A stretch of DNA of 47,826 bases from NCBI GenBank assembly GCA_934630735.1, contig CAKTWK010000017.1, positions 1-47,826 on the forward strand, given 5' to 3'. Below the pieces are notes generated by a model that worked only from the letters and a program-made list of their open reading frames with translations, made no database searches and was not told the origin of the DNA. Positions 39,833-47,826 of the stretch are shown here, in pieces (positions within the stretch are counted from its first letter, which is position 1; each line of letters starts with the position of its first letter). The DNA comes from an uncultured Collinsella sp. Lineage in GTDB: Bacteria; Actinomycetota; Coriobacteriia; Coriobacteriales; Coriobacteriaceae. Position numbers and translations under genes: made by a program.

Positions 39833-41017
39833 TTAACGATACTCGTCTGCCAGCTGCTTCCAGGCAGGTAGCGAATTGATAATCGTCTCGTAGCTCACAC
39901 AGTAGCCAAGGCGGAACCAGCCCGGCATGCCAAAGCTATCCGAAGGCACCGCGAGCAGCTCATACTTCTTCGCGCGCTCGCAGAAAGCGTTCGCATCGGG
40001 CTCCAGCGCCTTCACCCACAGGTAGAATGTACCATCCGGCTCAACATAGGTGTAGCCGTACTCCGCCAGCGCATCGGTAAGCGCCGTGCGGTTGCGTGCA
40101 TAGGCCTCAACGTCACTCGGCTCATCGATGCAATCGATAATCACGCGCTGGAAGAGCGCCGGAGCGCACACGAAGCCCAGCGTACGGGCGGCACCGGCAA
40201 CGGCGGGCATTAGACGAGCTGCCTGAGGATTCGTATTGGGAACCAGGATCCACCCGACGCGCTCGCCCGGTAGCGAAAGCGACTTGGAATACGAGTAACA
40301 CACGATGGTGTGCTCGTAGATCGAAGGCACCCAAGGCACCTCGGCGCCATAGACAATCTCGCGATACGGCTCATCCGAGATAAGCATGATCGGATTCTCG
40401 GGATCGCGCTTGGCGTTGACCTCGCGTAAAACATTGGCCAGTCGCGTCAGGGTATCGCGCGTATACACGGCGCCCGTCGGGTTATTCGGTGAGTCGATAA
40501 TGACGGCAGCCGTCTTGTCGGTAATCGCCTTGAGCACGTTATCCACGCTCAGCTGGAACGTATCTTCATCGGCGAGCGCCTCGACACACGTACAGCCGGC
40601 CTTCTCAATCCACACGCGATACTCCGGGAAGTACGGGGCGATAACAATGACCTCGTCACCCGGGTTCGTAACGGCATTGAGCGTGCAGGTGAGCGAAGCC
40701 GCCGCGCCCACGGTCATAAAGACATCTTTGCCCTCATAGCTCGTACCGAATCGACGGTTAAGCGACTCAGCCACGGCGGCTCGACATTGCGGCAGGCCCG
40801 GAGCGGGCGTATAACCGTGCAGCTGGTCACTCGGCAGTTCAAGCGCCTTTTTGATGGACTCCGCGACGGCAGCGGGAGCAGGAACGCTCGGGTTGCCCAG
40901 CGAGAAATCGAACACGTTTTCCGCGCCGATTTGCGCCTTGCGCTCAAGGCCATAGCTAAAAATCTCGCGGATGATGGAGCTTTCCGCACCGCGAGCATAC
41001 ATAGTTTCGTTGATCAT
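39833..41017 (-). CDS. PLP-dependent aminotransferase, class I/II
   Basis: This 394-residue cytoplasmic enzyme is a fold-type I aminotransferase: FDFSLGNPSVPAP near the start, TVGAAASLTCTLNA, SPNNPTGAVY near 175, and SYSKSLSLPGERVGW with the PLP lysine near 241. The conserved C-terminal arginine lies in GWFRLGYC. It resembles the aspartate/tyrosine aminotransferase-like branch often annotated only as aminotransferase; the amino acid specificity is open. AAGGGGAAC precedes ATG 41017. The leader carries a 59-base palindrome. Confidence 0.9.
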   Translation of the reverse strand: MINETMYARGAESSIIREIFSYGLERKAQIGAENVFDFSLGNPSVPAPAAVAESIKKALELPSDQLHGYTPAPGLPQCRAAVAESLNRRFGTSYEGKDVFMTVGAAASLTCTLNAVTNPGDEVIVIAPYFPEYRVWIEKAGCTCVEALADEDTFQLSVDNVLKAITDKTAAVIIDSPNNPTGAVYTRDTLTRLANVLREVNAKRDPENPIMLISDEPYREIVYGAEVPWVPSIYEHTIVCYSYSKSLSLPGERVGWILVPNTNPQAARLMPAVAGAARTLGFVCAPALFQRVIIDCIDEPSDVEAYARNRTALTDALAEYGYTYVEPDGTFYLWVKALEPDANAFCERAKKYELLAVPSDSFGMPGWFRLGYCVSYETIINSLPAWKQLADEYR

Positions 41018-41077
41018 CTGTTCCCCTTTCGCATAGGCGCTATTGTACGCTTTAGTCGAGCAAAGCGCCGCAGCAAT

Positions 41078-41136
41078 GTTGATTGGGGACAGACTTAAAT
41101 GCGTGAAAACGCTCATTTAAGTCTGTCCCCAATCAA
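41078..41136. repeat. Perfect 23-base inverted repeat with GGGGACAG
   Basis: Arms 41078-41100 and 41114-41136 are exact reverse complements (TTGATTGGGGACAGACTTAA and onward), with CGT/ACG inside. It lies between the ftsH terminator and the aminotransferase start. The GGGGACAG/CTGTCCCC ends suggest a REP-like family member. Confidence 0.85.
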
Positions 41137-41141
41137 TGAAG

Positions 41142-41175
41142 AAAAAGCCTCCGCAGGTTTCCCCGCGGAGGCTTT
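41142..41175 (-). terminator. Terminator of the tilS-hpt-ftsH block
   Basis: AAAGCCTCCGC (41144-41154) pairs with GCGGAGGCTTT (41165-41175), followed on the minus strand by TTC. It lies 11 bases after the ftsH stop. Confidence 0.88.
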
Positions 41176-41186
41176 CGCCACAAAGA

Positions 41187-43325
41187 CTATTTGTCGTCGT
41201 CGGTGTCGGCACCGGCATTGACGGCATGGTCATCGCCGGCATCATCGGATGCGGCTTCGGCATCCTCCTGCATAGCCGCCTGTGCAAATGCCGCGGCGTC
41301 CGCCGCAAGCTCCTCCTCGCTCATGCGAGGCGCATGCTTCTTGGTCGGCATGCCGGCCGCCTTGGCATTGCGCTCCTCCTTGGCCGCCAGGATATCGCCC
41401 TCGCGCTCAAGATAGGCATCCCACTCGTTGTCGAGCAGGGCGTTCACGGCGTCGCCTTCGACGGTCTCGCGCTCAAGCAGTACCTTGGCCATCAGATCGA
41501 GTTGATCGCGGCGGGCATCCAGGATCTCGACCGCACGACGATGGGCCTCGCGCATAATGCGCTGGACCTCGATATCGATGCGACGCGCCGTCTCCTCGGA
41601 GTAATCCTGATGATCGGCGTAATCGCGGCCCAGGAATACCTGATGCTGCGCCTCACCAAACACCTGCGTTCCAAGCTCCTCGCTCATGCCCAGGCGCGTG
41701 ACCATCTCGCGCGCCATCTTGGTCGCGCGCTCCAGATCGTTGCTCGCGCCCGACGTGATGTCGTCGCACATGAGTTCCTCGGCAACGCGACCGCCCAAGA
41801 ACACGGCAAGCTCGTCGAGCATCTCGTTCTTGGTCTTGAGGAAGTGGTCCTCCTGCGGAAGCTGCAGCGTGTAGCCCAGGGCCTGACCGCGGCTGACAAT
41901 CGAGATCTTGTGGACCGGATCGGAATGCTCCAGGATGTGGCCCACCAGGGCGTGACCGCTCTCGTGGTAGGCAATCGTGGTGCGCTCGGCTTCGGTCATC
42001 ACACGACCCTTGCGCTGCGGACCGGCAATCACGCGCTCCATCGACTCCTCGACCTCGTCCATCGAGATCACGGAACGATGGCGGCGGGCAGCCAGCAGCG
42101 CAGACTCGTTGAGCAGATTTGCCAGATCGGCGCCGGTGAAGCCAACGGTCATCTGGGCGAGCTTCTCAAACTTCACGTCCTCGTCCATCGGCTTGTTCTC
42201 GGCATGCACGCGCAAGATCTGCTCGCGGCCCTTCACATCCGGACGGTCGACCGTAACCTGACGGTCAAAACGACCGGGACGCAGCAATGCCGGATCCAGG
42301 ATATCAGGACGGTTGGTCGCGGCGATCAGGATGACCGACTCGCTTTCCTCAAAACCGTCCATCTCGACCAGCAGCTGGTTGAGCGTCTGCTCGCGCTCGT
42401 CGTGACCGCCGCCCAGACCGGCTCCGCGCTGACGTCCCACGGCATCGATCTCGTCGATAAAGATGATCGACGGGGCCTGGGACTTGGCCTCCTTAAAGAG
42501 GTCACGCACGCGGCTGGCGCCGACACCCACGAACATCTCGACAAAGTCGGAACCCGAGATGCTAAAGAACGGCACGCCCGCCTCGCCGGCAACGGCCTTG
42601 GCCAGCAGCGTTTTACCGGTGCCCGGAGGGCCCACCAGCAACACGCCACGCGGGATCTTGGCGCCCAGCTTGCGATAGCGATCCGGATCGCTCAAAAAGT
42701 CACGGATCTCCTCGAGCTCCTCGACTGCCTCGTCCACGCCGGCAACATCCTCAAACTTGACCTTGGGGCGCGTTGCCTCGTTGGTCTTGGCGTTGGTCTT
42801 GCCAAACTGCATGTTCCTGTTGTTGGCGCCCATCATCTGGCGCATAAAGTAGAACATGATGGCGATCAGGGCGATTGTCGGCAGCACGCTCATCGCCAAG
42901 TCGCCCCAAAAATCGGGGTCGTTGGTGTTGACGATGTACTTGGTATCGGGGTGCTCCGCCATAAGCTCGGCAAGCGAATCGGAGCCGACATAGGTCGAGG
43001 AGAAGCTTTTGAGCTCGCTCGTATCGCCCTTGTCCTTTTTTGTCTTCCAGTAATGACCCGCCACGCTTCCGTCTTGAACCGTATAGGTCAAATCTTCGAC
43101 GCGATCCTGCTTAATGGCGTTGACCATCTCGCTCGTCGCGAGCTTTACGGTATTGCTGGAATTGGCAAAGCCGGAGCCCATGTTAAAGAAGGCGTAGCCC
43201 AGAAGCGCGCAAGCCAAAATAAAATACAGCCAGCCCGTACGCGTGGGCTTCTTGCCTCCGGGCATCCCCGGGATCTTAGGCTCCCGGGGAGTCTGGGAAT
43301 TGTTATCGTTACGGTCGTCGGGCAT
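41187..43325 (-). CDS. ftsH: ATP-dependent zinc metalloprotease FtsH
   Basis: This 712-residue membrane protease extracts and degrades membrane and some soluble proteins. It has a Pro/Gly-rich cytoplasmic tail, two membrane helices (about 31-48 and 146-163) around an outside domain, and an AAA+ module with Walker A GPPGTGKT (232-239) and Walker [13 protein letters not shown] residues near [19 protein letters not shown] and the zinc site HESGH (454-458) follow. The C-terminal tail is acidic and Ala-rich. The start codon follows the hpt stop by one base, so the two are coupled. Confidence 0.97.
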   Translation of the reverse strand: MPDDRNDNNSQTPREPKIPGMPGGKKPTRTGWLYFILACALLGYAFFNMGSGFANSSNTVKLATSEMVNAIKQDRVEDLTYTVQDGSVAGHYWKTKKDKGDTSELKSFSSTYVGSDSLAELMAEHPDTKYIVNTNDPDFWGDLAMSVLPTIALIAIMFYFMRQMMGANNRNMQFGKTNAKTNEATRPKVKFEDVAGVDEAVEELEEIRDFLSDPDRYRKLGAKIPRGVLLVGPPGTGKTLLAKAVAGEAGVPFFSISGSDFVEMFVGVGASRVRDLFKEAKSQAPSIIFIDEIDAVGRQRGAGLGGGHDEREQTLNQLLVEMDGFEESESVILIAATNRPDILDPALLRPGRFDRQVTVDRPDVKGREQILRVHAENKPMDEDVKFEKLAQMTVGFTGADLANLLNESALLAARRHRSVISMDEVEESMERVIAGPQRKGRVMTEAERTTIAYHESGHALVGHILEHSDPVHKISIVSRGQALGYTLQLPQEDHFLKTKNEMLDELAVFLGGRVAEELMCDDITSGASNDLERATKMAREMVTRLGMSEELGTQVFGEAQHQVFLGRDYADHQDYSEETARRIDIEVQRIMREAHRRAVEILDARRDQLDLMAKVLLERETVEGDAVNALLDNEWDAYLEREGDILAAKEERNAKAAGMPTKKHAPRMSEEELAADAAAFAQAAMQEDAEAASDDAGDDHAVNAGADTDDDK

Positions 43326-43326
43326 C

Positions 43327-43875
43327 TTACGAATAAACCTCCGGTTTCAAAATGCCCAGATACGGAAGGTTACGATAGCGCTCGGCATAGTCGAGGCCGT
43401 AGCCCACCACAAAGGCATCGGGGCAATGGGTTCCAACATACTTGGGCGTGACGGCCGAGGTACGGTCCTCAACGTCCTTCCACAGGAAGGCGGCAACCTC
43501 CAGAGAAGCGGGCTTGCGGCTCTCGAGGTTCTTCATCAGGTACTTGAGCGTCAGACCCGAGTCCAGAATGTCCTCGACGATCAGCACGTCGCGACCGCGG
43601 ATGTCGATATCCAGGTCCTTAATGATACGCACGATACCCGAGGACTTCACACCGTCGCCATAGCTCGAAACAGCCATGAAATCGATGTTGGTCGGCAGCT
43701 CGATCTTGCGCATCAGGTCGCCCATAAAGACCACGGCGCCGCGCAGGACCGCAATCAGCACCAGATCCTTACCCGCGTAGTCGCGAGTAATCTGCTCGCC
43801 TAGGCGAGAGACGATACCGTCGATATCCTCCTGCGTAAACAGAACCTTCTCGATATCCGGATGTTGAGAAGCCAT
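43327..43875 (-). CDS. hpt: Hypoxanthine phosphoribosyltransferase
   Basis: This 182-residue cytoplasmic salvage enzyme joins hypoxanthine or guanine to PRPP. The PRPP motif VLIVEDILDSGLTL (about 97-110) and the flexible-loop SSYGDG (about 70-75) are clear, and the late DAFVVGYGLDY binds the purine. It lies between tilS and ftsH, the order seen in many Gram-positive bacteria. AAAGGG precedes the start. Confidence 0.96.
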   Translation of the reverse strand: MASQHPDIEKVLFTQEDIDGIVSRLGEQITRDYAGKDLVLIAVLRGAVVFMGDLMRKIELPTNIDFMAVSSYGDGVKSSGIVRIIKDLDIDIRGRDVLIVEDILDSGLTLKYLMKNLESRKPASLEVAAFLWKDVEDRTSAVTPKYVGTHCPDAFVVGYGLDYAERYRNLPYLGILKPEVYS

Positions 43876-43940
43876 GACAACCCTTTCTTGTGCTTATCGC
43901 CCACACACCGCCGTATGGACGCGAACTACACATTCTAGCA

Positions 43941-43971
43941 GCGCACGGGGTATATTTACCAGCCCGTGCGC
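43941..43971. other. Hairpin in the tilS-hpt gap
   Basis: GCGCACGGG (43941-43949) pairs perfectly with CCCGTGCGC (43963-43971). No T run follows. It lies in the middle of the 147-base gap and may modulate read-through or mark a processing site. Confidence 0.5.
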
Positions 43972-44022
43972 CATCAGCGCGGGAATACCGTCAACGTCGC
44001 ACAGAATAGTAGGCGCAAGGCA

Positions 44023-45564
44023 CTATTCCGCATCGACCACACGAAGCAGATACGCCACGCGCGTTGCGGCCGTGCATTTAAAACGCTCGTCCGTGCGAAC
44101 GCCTGCGACCCATACCACGGCACCTCCCGGAGCCGTTCTCACCACGGGAACGCTTGCGCGCTCAGAAACGGGAATACGAGCCTCGTTGAGCAAGTCGGAT
44201 ACCTTCTTACTTCGCCCACTCATGCCCAACGGACACATCACATCCCCCGGCGCGGGACCGTCTACCCACAGACGCGCCAAACGCGCCTCGGCGGGAATCT
44301 CCCCGCGTGAGCCGGCGAGCATCCGTTCGCTATCGCGATCGGCAAAGCCCAGCGTCGCGGCATCCACCATAGCGGTCACCCCTCCGGCACCCGCGAGTTC
44401 GCGGGCACGGCGCACAATATCACACCCCGGCTCGACGGCCATCGGCTCTGCCACCAGGATGCGGCCCGCCCCCAGCGGCAATCGACCGGGAATGGTGACC
44501 CAATCGGCAACTAACCCCTCGCGCGCCGCCGGGGCCTTGAATGACAGCATGCCAAACTCCACGCGCGCATCGATTCCCGCCGGCAGCGTGACCGAACCCG
44601 AGCCTTCGGCGACACAGGCGAGCACGCGCTCCACATGCCGCATCTCCGGGCGAGCGTCGGGGTCGATACGCTTAATTGCCAGTCGCACCATGCGCCGAGC
44701 GATCACCACCTCGGCCGCGGCCAGTCGGCGAGCGTCAAGGACCAGTGCACCCGCCGCCTCCTTACGCAGGCAGCTTCGAAACGCCTGTGCGGAAAGCTGG
44801 GAAAGAAAGGCGTCCTCATCGCCTAAGATCTCGCAGGCGGCGCCAATCGTCTTACAGACGCTCGCGTTGCGCTGCGCCACCACCGGCACCACTCGATGGC
44901 GCACGTAGTTACGCAAGTACGACACGTCCTCGTTGCTCTCGTCCTCTCGCCACGGCTGACCATGCACCTGCAAATAGCCCACGAGCTCATCATGAGTCAG
45001 GTCGAGCAAGGGACGCACCACGATATTCCTCCGGCGAGGAATGCTCGATAGGCCAGCGGGCCCCGAACCCTTAATCGCGTTCATCAAAAACGTTTCTGCG
45101 CGATCCGAAGACGTGTGCGCGGTGCAGATACGAGCCGCCGTTCGCGGTGCCCCCGTCTGGGCGCAGAGCCCGCGAACATACCTCCGCGCCGCGGCATAGC
45201 GCACCTCACGGGCAGCCGCCTCGATATTGCCCGATTCATCATCAAAATAGGCATGCTCAACACACAGCGGCAAGCCATATTGTGCGCATAGGCCGCGCAC
45301 GAAGGCCTCGTCGCCATCGGATGCCTCCCCGCGCAGATGATGGTTTACATGCAGCACGTGCAATCGCTCGCGCGCAATGGGAGCGACGCCGCGCCCGTCC
45401 TGGATATCCAGCTTTGATGTGCAAGCCATAAGGAGCAGCGCCGTCGAGTCCGCACCGCCTGATACCATGAGCACTACGGGGGCAGCGGCCTGCCGCGTTG
45501 CCAGGACGCTCTTATCCGTCCTCGGCGCGGCATGGTGTCCATAATGCTGAGATACCGTTGGCAT
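44023..45564 (-). CDS. tilS: tRNA(Ile)-lysidine synthase
   Basis: This 513-residue enzyme converts the wobble C34 of tRNA-Ile(CAU) to lysidine using ATP and lysine. The N-type PP-loop SGGADST (35-41) is clear, followed by HVNHHLRG (about 73-80), the RYAAARRYV helix, and RPLLDLTHDEL. The C-terminal half holds the substrate-binding domains; the last 60 residues fit the TilS C-terminal domain. AGGAGG precedes the start. It is divergent from the walJ-like gene 48 bases away, so the promoters overlap. Confidence 0.95.
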   Translation of the reverse strand: MPTVSQHYGHHAAPRTDKSVLATRQAAAPVVLMVSGGADSTALLLMACTSKLDIQDGRGVAPIARERLHVLHVNHHLRGEASDGDEAFVRGLCAQYGLPLCVEHAYFDDESGNIEAAAREVRYAAARRYVRGLCAQTGAPRTAARICTAHTSSDRAETFLMNAIKGSGPAGLSSIPRRRNIVVRPLLDLTHDELVGYLQVHGQPWREDESNEDVSYLRNYVRHRVVPVVAQRNASVCKTIGAACEILGDEDAFLSQLSAQAFRSCLRKEAAGALVLDARRLAAAEVVIARRMVRLAIKRIDPDARPEMRHVERVLACVAEGSGSVTLPAGIDARVEFGMLSFKAPAAREGLVADWVTIPGRLPLGAGRILVAEPMAVEPGCDIVRRARELAGAGGVTAMVDAATLGFADRDSERMLAGSRGEIPAEARLARLWVDGPAPGDVMCPLGMSGRSKKVSDLLNEARIPVSERASVPVVRTAPGGAVVWVAGVRTDERFKCTAATRVAYLLRVVDAE

Positions 45565-45612
45565 TTGCTTCCTCCTCTATTCGTTCGCACCCATTGTATC
45601 CTTTGGAATCTT

Positions 45613-46422
45613 ATGTCTCGCCTGCACCTTCATATCCTCGGCAGCGGCTCAAAAGGCAACTGCGCACTCGTCGAGGGACCTCAGGGGCTCATCATGATCG
45701 ACAACGGCCTGTCCCGCCGCGAGACACTTAAACGCATGGCGGAGCTTGGCCTCTCGGCAGACGACGTCGCCGCTCTTGTAATCACCCATGAGCATGGTGA
45801 CCATATCAAGGGGCTCGATGTATGGTGCAAGCACTGGCATGGTCCCCTCTTTGCCAGCAGGGACACCCTTTCATGCAAAGAAAACCTCGCGCGCCTGCCC
45901 GTAGAGGAATTTGACCCCGGCGACACGCTCCCCATTGCCGGCATCCACGTGCAAACCTACTCAACATCGCACGATGTCATCAATCCTGTCGGCTATCGAT
46001 TTAATGCTCTCGATGATTCCATTGGGTTTGCCACCGACACCGGAGAGTTATCGAGCAAGGCCATAGGCATCCTCAAAGACTGTCGAGTTCTCGCGCTCGA
46101 AAGCAACCACGATGTGACCATGCTGCGCGAGGGAGAATATCCCCGCTTTCTTCAGGAGCGCATCCTGTCTGCAAGGGGACACCTCTCCAACGACCAAGCC
46201 GCCGAAGCCGCGCGCGAGCTTGTTACCGATCGCACCGAACAGCTCATTGCCATGCATATCAGCCAAGATAACAATCGTCCGAGCCTTACCGTCAAAAGCT
46301 ATGCCAAGGCTTTAGCCGCAACCCTGGATGACGAGGTCGGCAGCTCCGCCACCCTTCTCCAAGGATCGCGAAAACTCTCGATATGCCCCGCAAGCCAGCA
46401 TCGGCCAGCAACCATTCAATAG
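45613..46422 (+). CDS. MBL-fold metallohydrolase, WalJ/YycJ-like
   Basis: This 269-residue protein is a metallo-beta-lactamase-fold hydrolase. It starts MSRLHLHILGSGSKGNC, has the metal motif THEHGDH (58-64), and later GFATDTGELS (about 139-148) and ESNHDVTML. The YycJ/WalJ group is linked to cell-wall and DNA-repair functions (exonuclease-like) in Gram-positive bacteria. The start at 45613 has only a weak ribosome site (GGA); the frame extends 27 codons upstream into the tilS side. Stand-alone, with no walRK neighbours here. Confidence 0.9.
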   Translation: MSRLHLHILGSGSKGNCALVEGPQGLIMIDNGLSRRETLKRMAELGLSADDVAALVITHEHGDHIKGLDVWCKHWHGPLFASRDTLSCKENLARLPVEEFDPGDTLPIAGIHVQTYSTSHDVINPVGYRFNALDDSIGFATDTGELSSKAIGILKDCRVLALESNHDVTMLREGEYPRFLQERILSARGHLSNDQAAEAARELVTDRTEQLIAMHISQDNNRPSLTVKSYAKALAATLDDEVGSSATLLQGSRKLSICPASQHRPATIQ

Positions 46423-46436
46423 GCTATCTCAGACAG

Positions 46437-46472
46437 CAAAAGGGGCCGGGAATCGCTTCCCAGCCCCTTTTG
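46437..46472 (+). terminator. Terminator between walJ-like and hsp20 genes
   Basis: CAAAAGGGGC pairs with GCCCCTTTTG, with GGGAA/TTCCC inside; it is followed by TTATC. The symmetric A and T runs allow function in both directions. Confidence 0.85.
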
Positions 46473-46504
46473 TTATCTCTTAATAGAGCAGAACGCCAAC
46501 GAAG

Positions 46505-46936
46505 TTAGTCGATGGAGATCTTCGTAACGTTCTTCTTCTCGACGATCTTGGGAACCGTAACGGTCAGGATGCCGTCAGCGTACTTAGCCGAAAGGCCCTC
46601 GCTCGAAGCGTCCTTTAGATACACGCCACGAGTTGCGCTGTACGAGCTGAACTCCTTCTGCAGGAAGTTCTTGCCCTCGTTCTCCTCGTCTTCCTCGACA
46701 TTCACGCTAATGGACAGACGGCCCTCGTTAAGCTCGACATCGATATCGTCCTTGGCGACGCCGGTCAGATAAGCCTTGACCTCATAGCCATCGCCCTTAT
46801 CCTCAACATCAACGGGGAACGCCTTAGAGGCAATCGAGCTGTTCGCTAGGTCGCTCATATCATCAAACAGATCGAACAGCGAGCTTGCAGAGGGACGAAC
46901 GCCAAAAACCGAACGATAAGGAACCATGCTTGCCAT
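46505..46936 (-). CDS. Hsp20 small heat-shock protein
   Basis: This 143-residue protein has the alpha-crystallin domain (about 40-130), with FPVDVEDKGDGYEVKAYL, GRLSISVNVEEDEE and the closing ADGILTVTVPK. It binds unfolding proteins in large oligomers in the cytoplasm. AAGGAG precedes ATG 46936. The 277-base upstream gap is AT-rich, with GGTTC/GAACC (about 47110-47122) inside TTAAG/CTTAA. I find no clear CIRCE or HAIR operator there. Confidence 0.94.
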   Translation of the reverse strand: MASMVPYRSVFGVRPSASSLFDLFDDMSDLANSSIASKAFPVDVEDKGDGYEVKAYLTGVAKDDIDVELNEGRLSISVNVEEDEENEGKNFLQKEFSSYSATRGVYLKDASSEGLSAKYADGILTVTVPKIVEKKNVTKISID

Positions 46937-47213
46937 GTTTACCACTCCTTTATAGGACTGCCGAGTCATCTTCTAGGTGACTGGGACTTCTTTTGACGCT
47001 CTTATATATGCCCACCCGATGCTCATATATACATCGACTATAAAGTTTTTTGAGTCCAGTACTATAAGCATATCTAAGTGTGTAGCACTAAGGTTTTAGG
47101 AAGGTTAAGGTTCTTTGAACCAGAGCTTAAATAACGAGTATGTCCACAGCTACAAATAACAAGGGGCTTACAATGAGCGCGTACACGTTGTTGGTAACGA
47201 GCTAAAGAGCATC

Positions 47214-47681
47214 ATGGACGACCAAAACCAGAACAATATATTTATGCCGACGCAGGGGGAAGATATTTCCACGCAGCCGCCACGGTTCCATCGCCCCCAC
47301 ATCTCGCAAGAGCCCATTCATGATGCAGAGCCCGAATATGTGACGAGAAATCGATATCAAACGCTCGAGGATGCCCAAACGGGACGTAAGCATATGGGCG
47401 TCGCATCGGGCGATCCCGTATATCTAAAAGATGCACCGTTATCAAAAAACAGCGCAATCAATGACGACCCGACGAAAACGCCCATAACTCAACAGCAAAG
47501 AGGTCCTCGACCAAAGCAAACCTTAACGCATTCGGCTCGTTATCTCGAGACGCCAAAACAAGGGAAAACGATCTTCGTTTCATCAAGTAAGCGACGTAAG
47601 CAGCATCGACTCCAATTCCTGCTTTTGATCATTGCGGCCATAGCAGTTGCCCTTGTGATTCGATTTATTGTCTTTAATTAA
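47214..47681 (+). CDS. Small tail-anchored membrane protein, unknown function
   Basis: I do not recognise this 155-residue protein. Residues 1-125 are polar, rich in Gln/Pro/Thr/Asn and probably disordered. A basic patch (SSSKRRKQHR, about 123-132) precedes one C-terminal membrane helix (about 134-153). The N-terminus should face the cytoplasm. It is less GC-rich than the neighbouring genes, which may mean transfer or low expression. The ribosome site is modest (AAAGAG). No operon partner is visible. Confidence 0.7.
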   Translation: MDDQNQNNIFMPTQGEDISTQPPRFHRPHISQEPIHDAEPEYVTRNRYQTLEDAQTGRKHMGVASGDPVYLKDAPLSKNSAINDDPTKTPITQQQRGPRPKQTLTHSARYLETPKQGKTIFVSSSKRRKQHRLQFLLLIIAAIAVALVIRFIVFN

Positions 47682-47748
47682 AAGCTCATTACCCATAAGC
47701 CCAACCGGGTTATGGGTGAAATACAACTACTTTGTGAAGTGATAACGC

Positions 47749-47780
47749 AAAAAAAGGGGAGGCCGCGAGGCCTCCCCCTT
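47749..47780 (-). terminator. Terminator at the right edge
   Basis: AAGGGGAGGCC (47754-47764) pairs with GGCCTCCCCCTT (47769-47780) around GCGA with a one-base bulge. On the minus strand it is followed by seven T, so it ends a minus-strand gene entering from the right. It can also serve the plus-strand gene at 47214. Confidence 0.85.
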
Positions 47781-47786
47781 CTAAGT

Positions 47787-47826
47787 TCAATGACGGCTCG
47801 GTGCCGTCCACCGGTCAGCGGCGCCC
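47787..47826 (-). CDS. Possible 3' end of a gene entering from the right
   Basis: On the minus strand an open frame of 12 codons (GAADRWTAPSRH) ends with TGA at 47787-47789, seven bases before the terminator stem. The position fits the end of a real gene, but the piece is too short for a function. Confidence 0.3.
   Translation of the reverse strand, partial: GAADRWTAPSRH

Noticed and set aside
41136..43451. A 771-codon open frame antisense to ftsH
   Set aside because: FtsH has every expected motif. The antisense product is His/Leu/Arg-rich with no domain, as expected from GC-rich codon use.
46937..47213. CIRCE or HAIR heat-shock operator before hsp20
   Set aside because: Only loose half-matches such as TTGAGT occur, with no correctly spaced inverted partner.

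Overview
The window is about 48 kb of GC-rich bacterial chromosome, densely coding on both strands. Gene content and style suggest an anaerobic gut actinobacterium of the class Coriobacteriia, most likely Collinsella or a close relative. The pointers are the tilS-hpt-ftsH block, an EF-G-like FusA2 paralogue, a class B sortase with an (S/P)PxTG-type substrate, many PTS and LacI genes, and abundant small palindromic repeats. The genus call is inference. I see no rRNA, tRNA, CRISPR array, transposase or phage gene.

Layout: 1-235 holds a chain of stem-loops ending in a terminator. 236-3154 holds ilvE, a DedA membrane protein and cysE. 3266-7507 is a MarR-ABC-ABC export operon with two identical operators in front of it. 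7673-8782 has a small unknown gene and a nitroreductase. 8964-12458 is a cell-surface block: LCP protein, class B sortase, a small SPATG-anchored surface protein and a basic one-pass membrane protein. 12543-15955 has a Fis-type regulator, a YeiH-like transporter and a divergent GntR regulator. 16243-19743 has glmS and a LacI-type regulator separated by 540 bases packed with palindromes. 19951-23130 has an AAA_14/DUF4143 gene in AT-richer surroundings, a HAD phosphatase and larE. 23331-29322 is a sugar PTS operon (EIIBC, GatZ-like, transaldolase, split transketolase, EIIA) with a divergent LacI regulator. 30880-34067 has a secreted nuclease and the EF-G-like GTPase. 34378-36980 is an amino-acid ABC importer. 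37320-41017 has an rRNA methyltransferase, a PHP phosphatase and an aminotransferase. 41187-46422 has ftsH, hpt, tilS and a divergent WalJ-like hydrolase. 46505-47681 has an Hsp20 and a small tail-anchored protein.

Most of the genes are ordinary. The unusual signal lies between them. At least three families of small structured repeats recur here, and several sit exactly at gene 3' ends or in the gaps inside operons. One is a 3'-end element: a hairpin at or next to the stop codon followed by a GCTCGACGCTGC-like tail. It occurs after nitroreductase, glmS, larE and the ABC permease, always in the sense direction, and its stem changes are compensatory. A second is a 44-45 nt apical core shared by hairpins in both gaps of the amino-acid ABC operon, on unrelated but self-complementary stems. 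A third is a GGGACAG-type palindrome resembling REP/RAYT-associated sequences. Every gap of at least 60 bases inside the PTS operon also carries a hairpin. Together these suggest a widespread post-transcriptional or REP-like layer that a gene list alone would miss.
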